Below, piece by piece: positions 43,391-59,200 of a DNA stretch of 64,000 bases. This stretch comes from Prorocentrum cordatum (taxonomy: Eukaryota > Sar > Dinophyceae > Prorocentrales > Prorocentraceae): assembly GCA_963575745.1 (NCBI GenBank), contig CAUYUJ010021057.1, forward strand, positions 62,501 to 126,500. Reading direction: 5' to 3'. Positions within the stretch are counted from its first letter, which is position 1; every line of letters starts with the position of its first letter. The notes beneath the pieces are model-generated. The model was given only the letters and a program-made list of their open reading frames with translations. It did no database searches and had not been told where the DNA came from. Position numbers and translations under genes: made by a program.

Positions 43391-44290
43391 TCAGCCGACT
43401 GGTCGCCCGTCTACGATGCCGCTCGAGGATGCCACATCGTCACCAGAGTTGCAAAAATCGCAGCGCATCTCGCCCTGCATCATCAACCCACAACTCTCAC
43501 ACTGGGCGCTCAAGAAGGCGTCGTGCTGCGCGTTGCACGGCTGGCGGCGGAGCTCCTCCCGCGCCCTGTCCAGGGCCTGCAGAGCAGCGTGCAGCCAGCA
43601 GCAGGACCCCCCCGGCAGCGGCACGTTCCACTGCAGGAGCAGGTACGCCAGCGTGAGGAACTGCGTGCGGAACGGCGTCGGCCTGTGGCCCGCGTGGGTC
43701 AGCTGCCACTGATCGCTGGGCGGCGGCGCTGCTTCCGCGCCCGTGGCCTCTCCCGGCTGCGGGGCGCCGTGCTCGGGCACGGGGCGCGGGCGCGCGGAGG
43801 CCGCGCGGGGCACGGGCGGCTCGCCGCCGAGGCCGGCGGGCCGCACCCCGACCAGGCCGCGGAAGGCCTGCAGCTCCGCTCCCGGCGAGGACGCCGCGCT
43901 CCCCCCGCGCGGCTGCCCGGGGCAGCGGGTCTCCTCTTGGAGGCGGCCAGTGCGAGGCGGGGACTGATCCGTGTGCACCGCCTGGGGACGAGGAGGAGGA
44001 GGAGGACGAGGAGGAGGAGGAGGAGGAGGACGAGGAGGAGGAGGAGGACAAGGAGGAGGAGGAGAAGGACAAGGAGGAGGAGGAGGAGGAGGAGGTGGTG
44101 CCCCAGCGGGCGGTGGCTGTGGATATATGTGGGCCCCCGGGGGCCCGAGTATGTCCATATCCACCGCCTGCCGAGGCTCCGAAGACTGACTCTTGAGGCG
44201 GTGGTCACGTATAAATTCCCGCCTCGGAGCCAGGAGGTCTGAACTGGCTGGGACCCCAGAGAATCGGCCAGGAGGGGGGAGTGAAGCCAA
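43391..44290 (-). CDS. Hypothetical protein with proline run and C-terminal Cys-rich motif
   Basis: A 299-codon minus-strand frame. Residues about 65-105 are a Pro run encoded by a GGA tract. The C-terminal third has mixed, gene-like composition: PFRTQFLTLAYLLLQWNVPL, then helical DRAREELRRQP, then CESCGLMMQGEMRCDFCNSG, a CxxC...CxxC pattern fitting a small zinc ribbon. No family recognised. The start is uncertain because the N-terminal part overlaps a palindrome (44110-44170), and the true first exon may begin at about 43800. Nothing shows that it is expressed. Confidence 0.45.
   Translation of the reverse strand: MASLPPPGRFSGVPASSDLLAPRREFIRDHRLKSQSSEPRQAVDMDILGPPGAHIYPQPPPAGAPPPPPPPPPCPSPPPPCPPPPPRPPPPPPPRPPPPPRPQAVHTDQSPPRTGRLQEETRCPGQPRGGSAASSPGAELQAFRGLVGVRPAGLGGEPPVPRAASARPRPVPEHGAPQPGEATGAEAAPPPSDQWQLTHAGHRPTPFRTQFLTLAYLLLQWNVPLPGGSCCWLHAALQALDRAREELRRQPCNAQHDAFLSAQCESCGLMMQGEMRCDFCNSGDDVASSSGIVDGRPVG
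44110..44170. repeat. 60-bp near-perfect palindrome
   Basis: GGCGGTGG and GTGGATATATGTGGGCCCCC mirror GGGGGCCCGAGTATGTCCAT and ATCCACCGCC. It lies inside the open frame of the hypothetical protein, which argues that this part of the frame may not be coding. Confidence 0.8.
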
Positions 44291-44399
44291 AGCCGCTCAA
44301 GATCAGTCCCCAAACACCCCGCCCAGGGTCCATCTGGTGCAGTTTCTCACTCTGGATCCGCTTCTCGCTATCCCGGGGCCTGAAAACGGCCCCCGAAAG

Positions 44400-44450
44400 C
44401 AGCAAAATACACACACACACACACACACAACAAAAAAACATAAAAATGAT
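44400..44450. repeat. CA microsatellite
   Basis: About eleven CA units at 44409-44430 followed by an A-rich stretch. Confidence 0.9.
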
Positions 44451-44454
44451 GATC

Positions 44455-44775
44455 TCCTCATGGGACTATGAAGCATGCGAAGGGTGTGCCGATGTGGGGC
44501 GGGGCCGCCATGTGGGCGCTGCCACTGGGGCTTGGGGCCTTCGGTGGAGCTCCCTATGGGGCCACGAAACGCTGTCCAGCGTGAGAGTCCCGCACGCGCG
44601 AGAGCAGCCATTGGGGTCTTCGGTGGAGCTCCCTATGGCGCCACGAAACGCTGGACGGCGTGGGGGGTCCGCATGCGAGCGCAGCCACTGGGGCCTTCGG
44701 TGGAGCTCCCTACGGGGCCACGAAACGTGTGAGGGGCGTACCGAAATGCGCGGCGCAGACTGAATTGAGATCAAA
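44455..44775 (+). repeat. 93-bp satellite array, short copy
   Basis: Three units contain TTCGGTGGAGCTCCCTA and GGGCCACGAAACG. Start (GAAGGGTGTGCCGA) and end (GGGGCGTACCGAAATGCGCGG) match those of the longer array at 49890-50650. Confidence 0.9.
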
Positions 44776-45060
44776 CGGGAGAAGGAGGAGGAGGAGGAGG
44801 AGGAGGAGGAGGCGGCGTAGGAGGAGGAGGACGAGGAGGAGGAGGAAGGAGGAGGAAAAAAGGGAGGCGGAGGCGGAGGCGGAGGAGGAGGAGGAGGAGG
44901 AGGCGGCGGCGGCGGCGGCGTAGGAGGAGGAGGAGGAGGCGGCGGCGGCGGCGGCGGCGGCGTAGGAGGAGGAGGAGGAGGAGGAGGAGGAGGAGGAGGA
45001 GGAGGAGGGAGGAGGAGGAGCAGGAGGAGGAGGACGAGCAGGAGGAGGAGGCGCGGGGCG
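44776..45060. repeat. GGA tract with GGC interruptions
   Basis: GGA/GAG triplets with GGCGGC blocks. The flank near 45070 (AAAACGAGGACCCAGCACCA) is similar to the flank of the 50-kb array (near 50710). Confidence 0.9.
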
Positions 45061-45184
45061 CTGCCGCTTCAAAACGAGGACCCAGCACCACAGGGCCCCC
45101 CCGAAAACTCAGGAGCCCGAGCCTGCCAGCCCGTCTCCTGCTGGCCGGAGCCGGCGCTCTGGGCCGCGCCAGGCCTCCAAACGG

Positions 45185-45365
45185 CTCTCGGCGGTGAACA
45201 AACCTCCCTTTGAGAGACCTCCCCTTAGTGAAAACGGCCTGGGACCGAAATCGACGGACCTGGACCCGCAAAAAGGACGGCCGCGACGCCCTCTCGCGAA
45301 CCGAAAGCGGCCAGTTCCTTCGTCGGCGTGTCAGGGTAGGAGGTCTGTGCACCCCCGAGGCTCCC
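45185..45365. repeat. Dispersed repeat, family I, copy 2
   Basis: ACGGCCGCGACGCCCTCTCG, GAACCGAAAGCGGCCA and CGTGTCAGGGTAGGAGG match copy 1 at 34.9 kb. Confidence 0.6.
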
Positions 45366-45374
45366 AGTCTTAGG

Positions 45375-45518
45375 TCGGGAATATCCTGCTGCAGGGGGAT
45401 TTGGACGAAACAAAAAAGTTTGGCAACAAAAAACTTACAACAAAAATACTCGAAAAAACGCCCCCTGGGCATTTTTGGACTATGTTTGCATATTCCTCCT
45501 GCAGAGGGACATGCCCGA
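45375..45518. mobile_element. Inverted-repeat element, family J
   Basis: A 144-bp element. The left end TCGGGAATATCCTGCTGCAG pairs loosely with the right end CCTGCAGAGGGACATGCCCGA. The interior is A-rich (ACAAAAAAGTTTGGC). Partial relatives at 21069 and 21772 share the right half. Mobile nature is inferred from ends and copies only. Confidence 0.6.
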
Positions 45519-45913
45519 CGGAATCCAAGTCTCCTCCATCGTCTCCCCACCCGCGACGTGGCACAGCAGGGCGGACAGCTCGCTGCTGACCTGGTGCATC
45601 TTGGGGCGCAGGGCGGGCGTTGGCTGGATACACTCCTGGACCCAGAAAAAAACACTCCCAATCTCAACATCGCGGATTCACCGAGGACTCGAAAATCATC
45701 CAAGGATTTCGGGGCATGGCTTGTGTTCGTCGGCGTCCCCCTGGCAAAGCCCGACCCCGAGATCTCCCTCCGCGTGTTCGGGATTGGGCGCCCGTTCTGA
45801 GCTAGTGACTAGTTTGGACGCCCGAAATGGGTACGGAAAAAATGGGTACAAAGCCCAGCAACAAATGTTGTCCCAAACCAACAGCGGCCCTGTTGGGCAG
45901 GCGGCCTTCCGCC
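45519..45913. other. No gene seen
   Basis: Unassigned sequence downstream of the kinase gene. Confidence 0.5.
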
Positions 45914-47526
45914 TCAAGGGGACACCGGCCGTGGCGGCGCGGACAGCGAGTCCTGTTCAAAATGAACAGGAACTGCTGTTGGGCATTGTACCCGTTCTTT
46001 CCGTACCTGACTACCTACCAGACCACCCCAACCCAACCCGAAGACCCGAATTTCGGGTTGGGGGGGGTACGGGTTCCATATGTGTTTTCTCGATGTTCCC
46101 CGACCCCCCCCAACTGGAAATGGAGGGCAAATCGAGACCTTCGGGTTGGGTTGGGGTGGTTTGGTGGGTGGTGAGTACCCACTTCGTTCGTGCAGATAGC
46201 GACTCCTGGACCACTGGCCGGCAGACCTGGGTGAGCTCGTCGGCGGACGCGGGCCACGACAGACTGGGAGGCCTGCCGTCGCGCAGACTCCTGAAGGCCT
46301 GCTCCGCGCCGACGTGCTCAAACGGCATGCGCCCCGACACGATGAAGTACGCCACCAAGCCGAACGAGTAGCGGTCAGCGGAGGCGTCGGGCCTCACCGG
46401 CTCGCGCTGGAGCAGCTCCGGCGCCATCCACCGCGGCGTGCCGCCCAGCGGCCGGGCGCTCCGGGTGAGGACCCGCGAGAGGCCGAAGTCGAGGAGCTTG
46501 GCGCGGAACGAGCGCTGTCCTCTCCTGACTACCTACCAGACCACCCCAACCCAAGCGGAAGACCCGACTTTCGGGTTGGGGGGGGTAAGGGTTCCACATG
46601 TGTTTTTGTCGATGTTTCCCGACCCCCCCCCACACACTGGCAACCGAGGGTAAATCTGAGCCTTCGGGTCGGGTTGGGGTGGTTTGGTGGGTGGTGATCT
46701 CCTGCCGAGGCGCCTCTCCACGAAGATGTTCGAGTCCTTCAGGTCGCCGTGGACGACGGCGGGCTGCCTCGAGTGCAGGTAGCGCAGCACGTTCAGAACG
46801 TCGGAGACGAGCAGGGCCCGCGCGGCGGCGCTGCTGGCGGGGGCTCCGGCCTCTGGAGCGCCGGAGCGCGGCTCCGCTGGGCGGTCGGAGCTGCGGAACA
46901 TGGAGCGGCAGCGAGCCCGGGGGAGGAGGAGGAGGAGGAGGAGGAGGAGGAGGAGGAGGAGGAGGAGGAGGAGGAAGCGAGAAGGGCGGGCCTTCGCAGG
47001 AGGCGCGGAAGTCGCCCAGCCTGCTGAGAAGATTTCGAGGCCCTCCCCGAAGACACAGGGAACTTCTCGGGAGGCCAGGAGGCCTCTGGGAAATCCCACC
47101 GCCTTCTGAGACGGCCTTCTCCTTCTCGATTTTTCCCCCGGCTCGCCGCCGGATGGTGCGGATGAATGCGCCAAGGGACACACCGTCGACAAACTCGAGG
47201 ACCAGGCATAGCTTATTCATGGCAGCGTCCATGGACGCACCGTAGAAAAACGCGACGTTGGGGTGACGAATGCGGCGAAGAATCCTGAGCTCGTTGCAGA
47301 TCTCGCGTAAGCCTTTGTCTATGTCCTGCTTGGGCGCCTTCACAGCCACTAAGGTGTCGTGGTATACCCCAGGAACGACGGTACCAAAGCCGCCTTCCCC
47401 GAGAATCCTGTCGGGCCAGATCTCCACTTCGTCGTTGGCGATGAGCCTGGAGGGGGCCCTGGGCAATAAGTAAGGTTCACGCTCCCGCATACTCTGAAAA
47501 GAGGGCCGCCATGGACCAGGGGTCAC
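45914..47526 (-). CDS. Protein kinase, TKL-like, at least four exons
   Basis: Exon 1 (about 47526-47145) has the Gly loop GEGGFGTV, VAVK with the catalytic Lys, helix C (REICNELRILRRIRHPNV) and a hinge segment (CLVLEFVDGVSLGAFI). Exon 2 (about 46890-46702) holds the catalytic loop HGDLKDSN. Exon 3 (46524-46179) has KLLDFGLSR, GGTPRWMAPELL and ADRYSFGLVAYFIVSGRMPF. Exon 4 (46006-45914) ends at a stop. The Gly before Asp makes it a non-RD kinase. Introns 2 and 3 are family-A elements, and their removal restores one frame. Intron 1 (about 46891-47144) holds a GGA tract and its ends are uncertain. The start is unsure: no ATG opens the frame at 47526, an ATG lies 33 bases inside, and 5' exons may be missing. 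Expected role: Ser/Thr phosphorylation with unknown substrate. Confidence 0.85.
46007..46178 (-). mobile_element. Family-A introner, copy 5, kinase intron 3
   Basis: The element occupies 46007-46174 and GTAC is duplicated at 46003-46006 and 46175-46178. On the gene strand the intron starts GTACTCACC and ends GGTAGTCAG, so conventional GT...AG ends arise from the duplicated target plus the element terminus. Joining the flanks gives TKW followed by VRKERVQ in frame. Intron length 172 bases. Confidence 0.85.
46525..46701 (-). mobile_element. Family-A introner, copy 6, kinase intron 2
   Basis: The element is at 46525-46697 and TCTCCTG is repeated at 46521-46527 and 46698-46704. On the gene strand the intron begins GAGATCACC and ends GTAGTCAG, a GA...AG intron of 177 bases with an in-frame stop. 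Removal joins VERRLGR to RGQRSFRAKLLDFG in frame, linking the catalytic loop to the DFG segment. Confidence 0.9.
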
Positions 47527-47825
47527 GCCCCATTGGGCTCTGCAAGACGAACCTCGACTGGTTCACGTCCACGAGTTTCCCATAGTCAAGTGAGCACGCC
47601 CCATTAGAGAGGGTCTCAGACTCTGGGGTTACCCGTCGGTCGGGAGTGGGTAGAAACATGAAGCAGGAAGGAGCTGAAAGTCGATTGGGCCTCCGCCCGC
47701 CCCCTGAAGAGAAGGGAAGAGGCAAAGCCGCTCGACCCTCGAAGTGGGAGAACGCCTGAGTTTGAGAAGGACTTGCTCATCCGCACGTACCTGTCACCGA
47801 CTGACGCGCAACGTTGGGGGAGCGA
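47527..47825 (-). other. Possible upstream coding sequence of the kinase gene
   Basis: In a different frame the minus strand reads LDYGKLVDVNQSRFVLQSPM and then GRDPWSMAALFSEYAG up to the kinase exon, a gene-like composition. A TTTTCAG acceptor-like word lies at about 47499. It may be an upstream exon joined by an unresolved splice. Confidence 0.3.
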
Positions 47826-48010
47826 AGAACGGCATAAACATACAAACTCTGAGGTCCGCGCGGATTTCTCGGATCCGTGCTTGACCACCCTCCCTGGCGC
47901 GCGGAGTGCGCCAGGAGCGGCGCCGGGGGCGCCGGCACGGGGCCCCAGTGCCAGTCCGAGAAGTCCGCGCGGACCTCCGAAATTCGTGTTATGTTTATGT
48001 CATTGCTCGT
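47826..48010. mobile_element. Inverted-repeat element, family E, copy 2
   Basis: GGCATAAACATACAAACTCT with GAGGTCCGCGCGGATTTCTC at the left mirrors GAAGTCCGCGCGGACCTC and TTATGTTTATGTCA at the right. The core is GC-rich. The flanks at 47775-47825 and 48018-48065 resemble each other (TACCT, CGAC(T/C)GACGCGC, GTTG, GAGC), suggesting a pre-existing tandem repeat or a long duplication. Confidence 0.75.
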
Positions 48011-48079
48011 GCCTCTAATCCATACCTACCTCTCGACGACCGACGCGCCATGTTGCACTGGGAGCTCGACGGCACCCTC

Positions 48080-48150
48080 GACTCCTCCTCCTCCTCCTCC
48101 TCCTCCTCCTCCTCCTCCTCCTCCTCCTCCTCCTCCTCTTTCTACTCCTA
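48080..48150. repeat. CTC tract
   Basis: Uninterrupted CTC triplets followed by TACTCCTA words. Confidence 0.95.
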
Positions 48151-48685
48151 CTCCTATCCTTATTCCTTCTTACAATATACTCCTCCTCCCCCCTCTCCCC
48201 GGCCGATAGCCGCCCCATCTGGGAAATCCCACCCTAACCTGCAAAAAACAATACGAACTCAACGTGTTTCGTCATTGTTCCTCTCAACATGGACGTCCTG
48301 TCGTCCACGTCGGTAAACCCTTGCAAAGAAATTACCACAAAGTGCACACGCGCGCTCATGTCAAATTCCTACCAAACACAATGTGTTTGCAAGCATTTCA
48401 ACATGAAAACCTGTCACAAACATGTTTTTGTCATCACACCTCTTCAAAAGTCCTACTCGCGCGCAATTGCTGAAATCACGGGAAACCATACGATTCCCAC
48501 TTCGTGAAAAAAACAGCGATCTCATCACGCCGAGCGGTGCACTCGCGATGCTCTGTTATGCACCCAGGGCGCGAAACCTGTTCCAAAAATACCACGCGGG
48601 CGACATGCGATCGCGTCGCCGCGAGCGCATGTCCAAATCCTTCCAGAGTCCTCGCCATCATCGGCACCGTCGCTGGCGTTGCCGT
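48151..48685. other. No gene seen
   Basis: Lower-GC sequence without recognised domain or repeat. Confidence 0.5.
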
Positions 48686-48689
48686 CAGT

Positions 48690-49250
48690 GCATCGCGGGT
48701 CACTGGCCTACGCATCGTGTCGCCACCGTGGTCGACGTCATCATGCCATCGCGCCCACCCGAGTCACCGACCTGCACAGACGTGCCCGCGCGCTGGCGCG
48801 GCCTTTGAAACGCGTTGGGCCAGTTCCCATCGGCCACCGCAATCGTGGCCACAAGAATTCTGCCATACCAACTGGCCGATGTGCGCGCGCGATGCGTTTT
48901 GCCAGCCAAGTTTCCTGAGACTTCCAGGGGTTTCCTGAACCTCCTGGGGCTTCCTGGAAGGGTTCCTGGCGTCTCCTGGGCCTTCCTGGGGCCAGCTGGG
49001 TAAGGACTCGCTGGGGCCTTCAGGGGACTCCTGGGGCCTCCTGGGGCTCCCTGCGGTGTCCTGAAACATCCTGGGCATTCCTGGGGCCCTCTTGCAGTCT
49101 CCTGGGTCCTCTTGTGGCATCCTCGACTCGTGCTGCAATGCCCGCGCAGCCTTTGAGACGAGTTGGGGAGTTCCCATCGGTAACCGCTGTCGCGGCCGCA
49201 TCAGCTGTGCCAACCCAGCTCGTCGATGTGATCTCGGATCCCGGTTGTGC
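48690..49250 (+). repeat. Diverged duplicate flanking a CCTGGGG repeat stretch
   Basis: GCGGCCTTTGAAACGCGTTG, AGTTCCCATCGG and GCCGATGTG at 48795-48885 recur as GCAGCCTTTGAGACGAGTTG, AGTTCCCATCGG and GTCGATGTG at 49147-49230. Between them CTTCCTGGGGCC/CTCCTGGGG words form a degenerate 12-15 bp repeat. Confidence 0.75.
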
Positions 49251-49635
49251 CAGCATTGTTTCTTCTGTTGTGGGAGGGCGGGTGGGAATGGGCATGCCAT
49301 ACATGTCTCGCTCGAGCTGTTTAAATTGACTCCTACTCCTACTCCTACTCCTGTTCCTACATTTCCTCCTCCTATTCCTCCTCCTCCAGCGGCCACCAGC
49401 GAGAGCACCCACTGGAGCCCACTGGAAAGCCAAAAGAGATGCATTAGCGAGGTTATTTCGGAGCCCGAAGCTCGGACGGTGAGTATGTGCTGGGCGGGCG
49501 GGTGGGACTGAGCGCCACGGGTTGCGGGTTGGGGTAGCTTGACCCCTTCCGGTACCCCCCCCCCCTGGATCTGCACGGGGGCGCCACGGGTCGTTGGGTC
49601 TTCCAAGATGGCCTCAGGATTCTAAGTGATCTGGT
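49251..49635. other. Unassigned; short leader of a CAAGA module
   Basis: TCCTACTCC repeats lie at 49325-49360. CCCCTGGATCTGCACGGGGG at 49560 followed by CCAAGATGGCC resembles the leader of the 505 and 16667 modules, truncated after one word. Confidence 0.5.
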
Positions 49636-49639
49636 AAGC

Positions 49640-50790
49640 CGAACCATATGCTACGCCTTAAAACAACACATGAAGTTTCCACACCGTGAGTAAGATCAGG
49701 TCGATTAATGAAAACATCAAAAAGCAACGACAAAAAACATGGGATGAAAGAACACACAATCGGATTGTGCCTGCTTTTGCTCAAGAGCGATAGCGCCCCA
49801 TAAGTCGGACAGTCATATGTTAGTGGCTTTATCCTGGCGAAGGGCCCAACCAGATGCAGTTGTGAGTATCGCCGTTGCGGATCTCTTTATGGGTCACGAA
49901 GCCTGTGAAGGGTGTGGCAAACTGGGCGCGGGGCCGCCATGCGAACGTTTCCACTGAGTTCTTCGGTAAAGCTCCCCATCGGGCCACGAAACGTGCGAAG
50001 GGCGTGCCAACATGTGCGCGGGGGGCCGCCATGCGAACGCTGCCTCTGGGGCATTCGGTGGAGATCCCTCTGGGGCCACGAATCGTGCAAAAGGTGTGCC
50101 AAAATGAGTGCGGGGACGCCATGCGAACGCTGCCACCGGGGCCTTCGGTGGAGCTCCCTATGCGGCCACTAAATGTGTGAGGGGTGTCTCAAAATGGGTA
50201 CGGGGCCACATCGGTGGAGCTATGGGGCCATGAAACGCGTGACGGGTGTGCCGAACTGGGCGCAGGGACGCCATGCGAACGCTGTCGGTGGAGCCTTCGG
50301 CGGAGCTGTCTATGGGGCCACGAAACGCGTGAAGGTGTGCCGAAATGAGCGCAGGGCCCCCATGCGAACGCTGTCGGTGGAGCCTTCGATGGAGCTTTCT
50401 ATGGGGCCACGAAACGCGTGAAGGGTGTGCCGAAATGGGCGCAGGGCCGCCATGCGGACGCTGCCACTGGAACCTTTGGTGGAGCTCCCTCCCTACGCGG
50501 CCACGAAATCTGTGAGCGGTGTCTCAAAATAGGCGCGGGGCCACCACGCGAGCGCAGCCACTGGGACCTTCGGTGGAGCTCCCTACGAGGCCACGAAACG
50601 TGCGAGGGGCGTGCCGAAATGCGCGGAACAGGCTGAGTTTACATCAAACAGGGGTAAAAGCGGGCGGAGGAGGAGGAAGGATTGAAACGCGGGGCACTGT
50701 CTTTTCTAAACAAGGACTCAACACGACAGGATGGTGGGGAAAAACGGCAACGGAAGCAGGCGCGACGCTTTAAATCTCACCTCTGAACTC
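49640..50790 (+). repeat. Dispersed repeat O, copy 1, with satellite insertion
   Basis: GCCGAACCATATGCTACGCC and CATGGGATGAAAGAA at the left and AACGGCAACGGAAGCAGGCG at 50742 match 58979-59175. There the two ends are only about 150 bp apart. The 93-bp array therefore interrupts this copy. Confidence 0.7.
49890..50655 (+). repeat. 93-bp satellite array, long copy
   Basis: About eight units of 85-95 bp: GGGCGCAGGGCCGCCATGCG, AACGCTGCCACTGG, CCTTCGGTGGAGCTCCCTAT and GGGGCCACGAAACG, GTGAAGGGTGTGCCGAAATG. Units vary in length and one is truncated near 50200. Open frames differ between units, so no protein function is supported. Confidence 0.9.
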
Positions 50791-51160
50791 CTCCGAAGTC
50801 AGGGAGGGAGGAACCGAGCGCCAGGCCCAACCAAGCTTCATTGCAGATAGAAGACTCTACTGGCAGCGCCTGTATCCACCAAAAGGTACGCATGGACGTC
50901 TAAATTCACGGTATCCGAACAAACCTTCAGACACAAAGTGCCTGAAACAAAACACTGAATTGCCCGCGACTGGACCTGGGGCTTCTGGGCGGAACCGACA
51001 ATCCCAAAGGTAAAAGGACCATAACCGGGCAGGAAAAAACACGCGGTAACGCAAGCCTACACGCCCCAACCGGCGGCCCTTCGTGGGCCATGCTCAAATG
51101 TTGTTAACTGGTTGGCGCTGGACGGTCACATCGCTCCACCTCAAACTTGAACCAATGACT
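50791..51160. other. No gene seen
   Basis: Unassigned sequence beyond the 3' end of the copia-like element. If the element had a long terminal repeat it should lie near here, but no partner near 57.5 kb was recognised. Confidence 0.4.
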
Positions 51161-51179
51161 CCCCGCCATTACTTGTAAG

Positions 51180-57150
<5,971 letters not shown>

Positions 57151-57199
57151 TCGAGGCGACCCCCGCGGTGCTCCGAGCCAAAGGGCGCGGAGTCATGCC

Positions 57200-58970
57200 C
57201 CTTACCCCCCCCCCCCCCCTTTTGCGCACAACGCCTCGAGGCGAATATTGCCACCGCAACTTTTGCGCGCCATTCTCTGACCGCGATTGCCTTTCGGGCT
57301 TAGCTCGCGCGCCCTTTCCACCCCTAGCGGCGCGCCTGCGATCCTGGCCCTTTCCACCGAGAAACAATGCTGCACATTCATGCACGGCAAGACAAGCGGC
57401 GAACGCGGCCATTCCCCGCCTGCGCAACCCGCGCGCCCGCCCACCACCCACACCGCGCCCCCTACCCTTCCGATGGGATCCCCGACGCACTGGCATAGAA
57501 CTCCTGACAGTTTTTTTTCACGCGTCGCATCCAGCGGCGATTAGCATGATGGTAGCCCAGGCGCAGGCAATGAGCAGCTGCATGGTCATCGCCAGCGGGT
57601 AGGTCTGACCAATCGATTTCAGCAACACCTGTCGATGAGACGGCGTCAGTGCCGGCTCCTGATTCGAAGGGCGAGTTGAGGCAGTCTGCTAAGCCTCAAA
57701 CAGGGGGGGGGGGGGGGGGGGGCAGCTGGTGGCGCGGCACTGGCCGCGGCTATAGCTGGCCCTTGGCCCCAGCAGCCACTGTTCGGGCCGTTTTCCTGCG
57801 CGCTGCCAGTTTCCTGGCCTAGGAGCGTTGTGGATCTGTGTGTATACTGATCAGCCCAGATGTAGCCTGGCGCGGCCGCCGCCGCGTTGCTCTCGTCTGC
57901 GCGGAATGCACCGGCGCCATACCCTCGACCACTAAACACCCCGACGATGTCTCCAGGAGCGCGCTCAGCTAAGTGTCCGCAGCTGCGCATTCGCTTCAGC
58001 AGTTGGTCGCGTTGTTGTCAGTTTGGGGGCACCTGGTGGTTGAGGGGCTGTAACAATTGCGAGGCACGGGAGGTACCTCCTCCCAGGGCACGAAACAATA
58101 GGAGCGTCAAAATGGGTATGCTTCCATTCTGACAATTGCGAATCGGGCTAGCACCGAAACGAAACGTTCGCCTCGGTCGGCCCCAATGTCGATGAGACCT
58201 GCTCCTGGGGTCAACTGGCGCTCGTCCTCGAGAAATTCACATGTGGCGATGAGGGCGAGCATGATGCAAGTAACGGCCTCACTACGTTGACCCTATCGGG
58301 GCACGCCGTAGCTGGCGATCGAGGACGGCACTCTCATCGCCACCGTCCTGGCTAGGCCTCCGAGTCGCGCTGCAGTGCAAGGGCTTGTTGCGGTGGCGTC
58401 ATCACCCCACATGTTACGTTGAGCCACGAGTGAACTTCGCGGACAAATTTGCGGAAAGGTACGTGGCCAGCAGGGTCCCAGTTAGGGCCCCTGGTGCGTG
58501 TATCGCCCATTCCTCGTTGCATGAACCCTACGACTAAACCAAGACGTACACATATGATACCAGAGATACTTACTTTGATGTAGCGCATAATGTAAGTAGC
58601 GTCGTGGGCCTTGTGGTTGGGGGCTGGCGTGGCCGTCAGCCTCCGAATGAGTGCAGGGACGTTATGGTTTTGCGCCTGGCCGCGCTATGATGGGTTGCCA
58701 CTCGAAGAAATGGCCCCGAATAGCGCGTTACCGATTGGTTGATCATGGTTGGGGGCGCAGTGCCGTGGCATACACGTGTCGGCCGACGTGACCGCCGGTC
58801 GAAATGATGTCATGTGCACGCCAGTGCCCTGGCTCAGATCCCCGACGGGAAGCCAGCGCACTCGGGGGTACCACCATAAAAGTATTACACCAGTATGTTC
58901 CGTGGGATACTGGTATGAGAATCAATCCCAACCACATGAAAATAAGGGCATTTCCCCTACCAAGTCAAGA
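57200..58970. other. No gene seen; G-run
   Basis: Unassigned sequence upstream of the copia-like element. A run of about 19 G lies at 57704-57722 and a C run at 57207-57219. GAGGTACC and ATACTGGTATGAGA are the only short repeats noted. Confidence 0.4.
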
Positions 58971-58974
58971 AGGA

Positions 58975-59200
58975 TAGCCGAACCAGAAGCTACGCCTTAG
59001 GCGCGTGATAGCACTCCATGACTTGTCCATACCGCGAATATGAGCAGGTAGATGAGAGATAAGGCATGGGATGAGAGAAGACACCATCGAAGGATATTTG
59101 CCATCACTCAGGTGCAATAGTGCCCCGCCACTTGAGACACAAACGGCAACGGACGCAGGCGCGACGCTCTGAGTCTCTCCTGTGAACTCCCTGAAACGTC
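58975..59200 (+). repeat. Dispersed repeat O, copy 2 (no satellite)
   Basis: AGCCGAACCAGAAGCTACGC, CATGGGATGAGAGAA and AACGGCAACGGACGCAGGCG, with TGAACTCC at the end, match 49640-50790 without the 93-bp array. Confidence 0.7.

Noticed and set aside
48764-49606. 280-codon minus-strand frame
   Set aside because: The frame spans a diverged duplication and a CCTGGGG repeat, and its two duplicate parts do not conserve the reading frame.
49890-50655. CRISPR-like array
   Set aside because: Units are contiguous 93-bp satellites without variable spacers, in a eukaryotic context.
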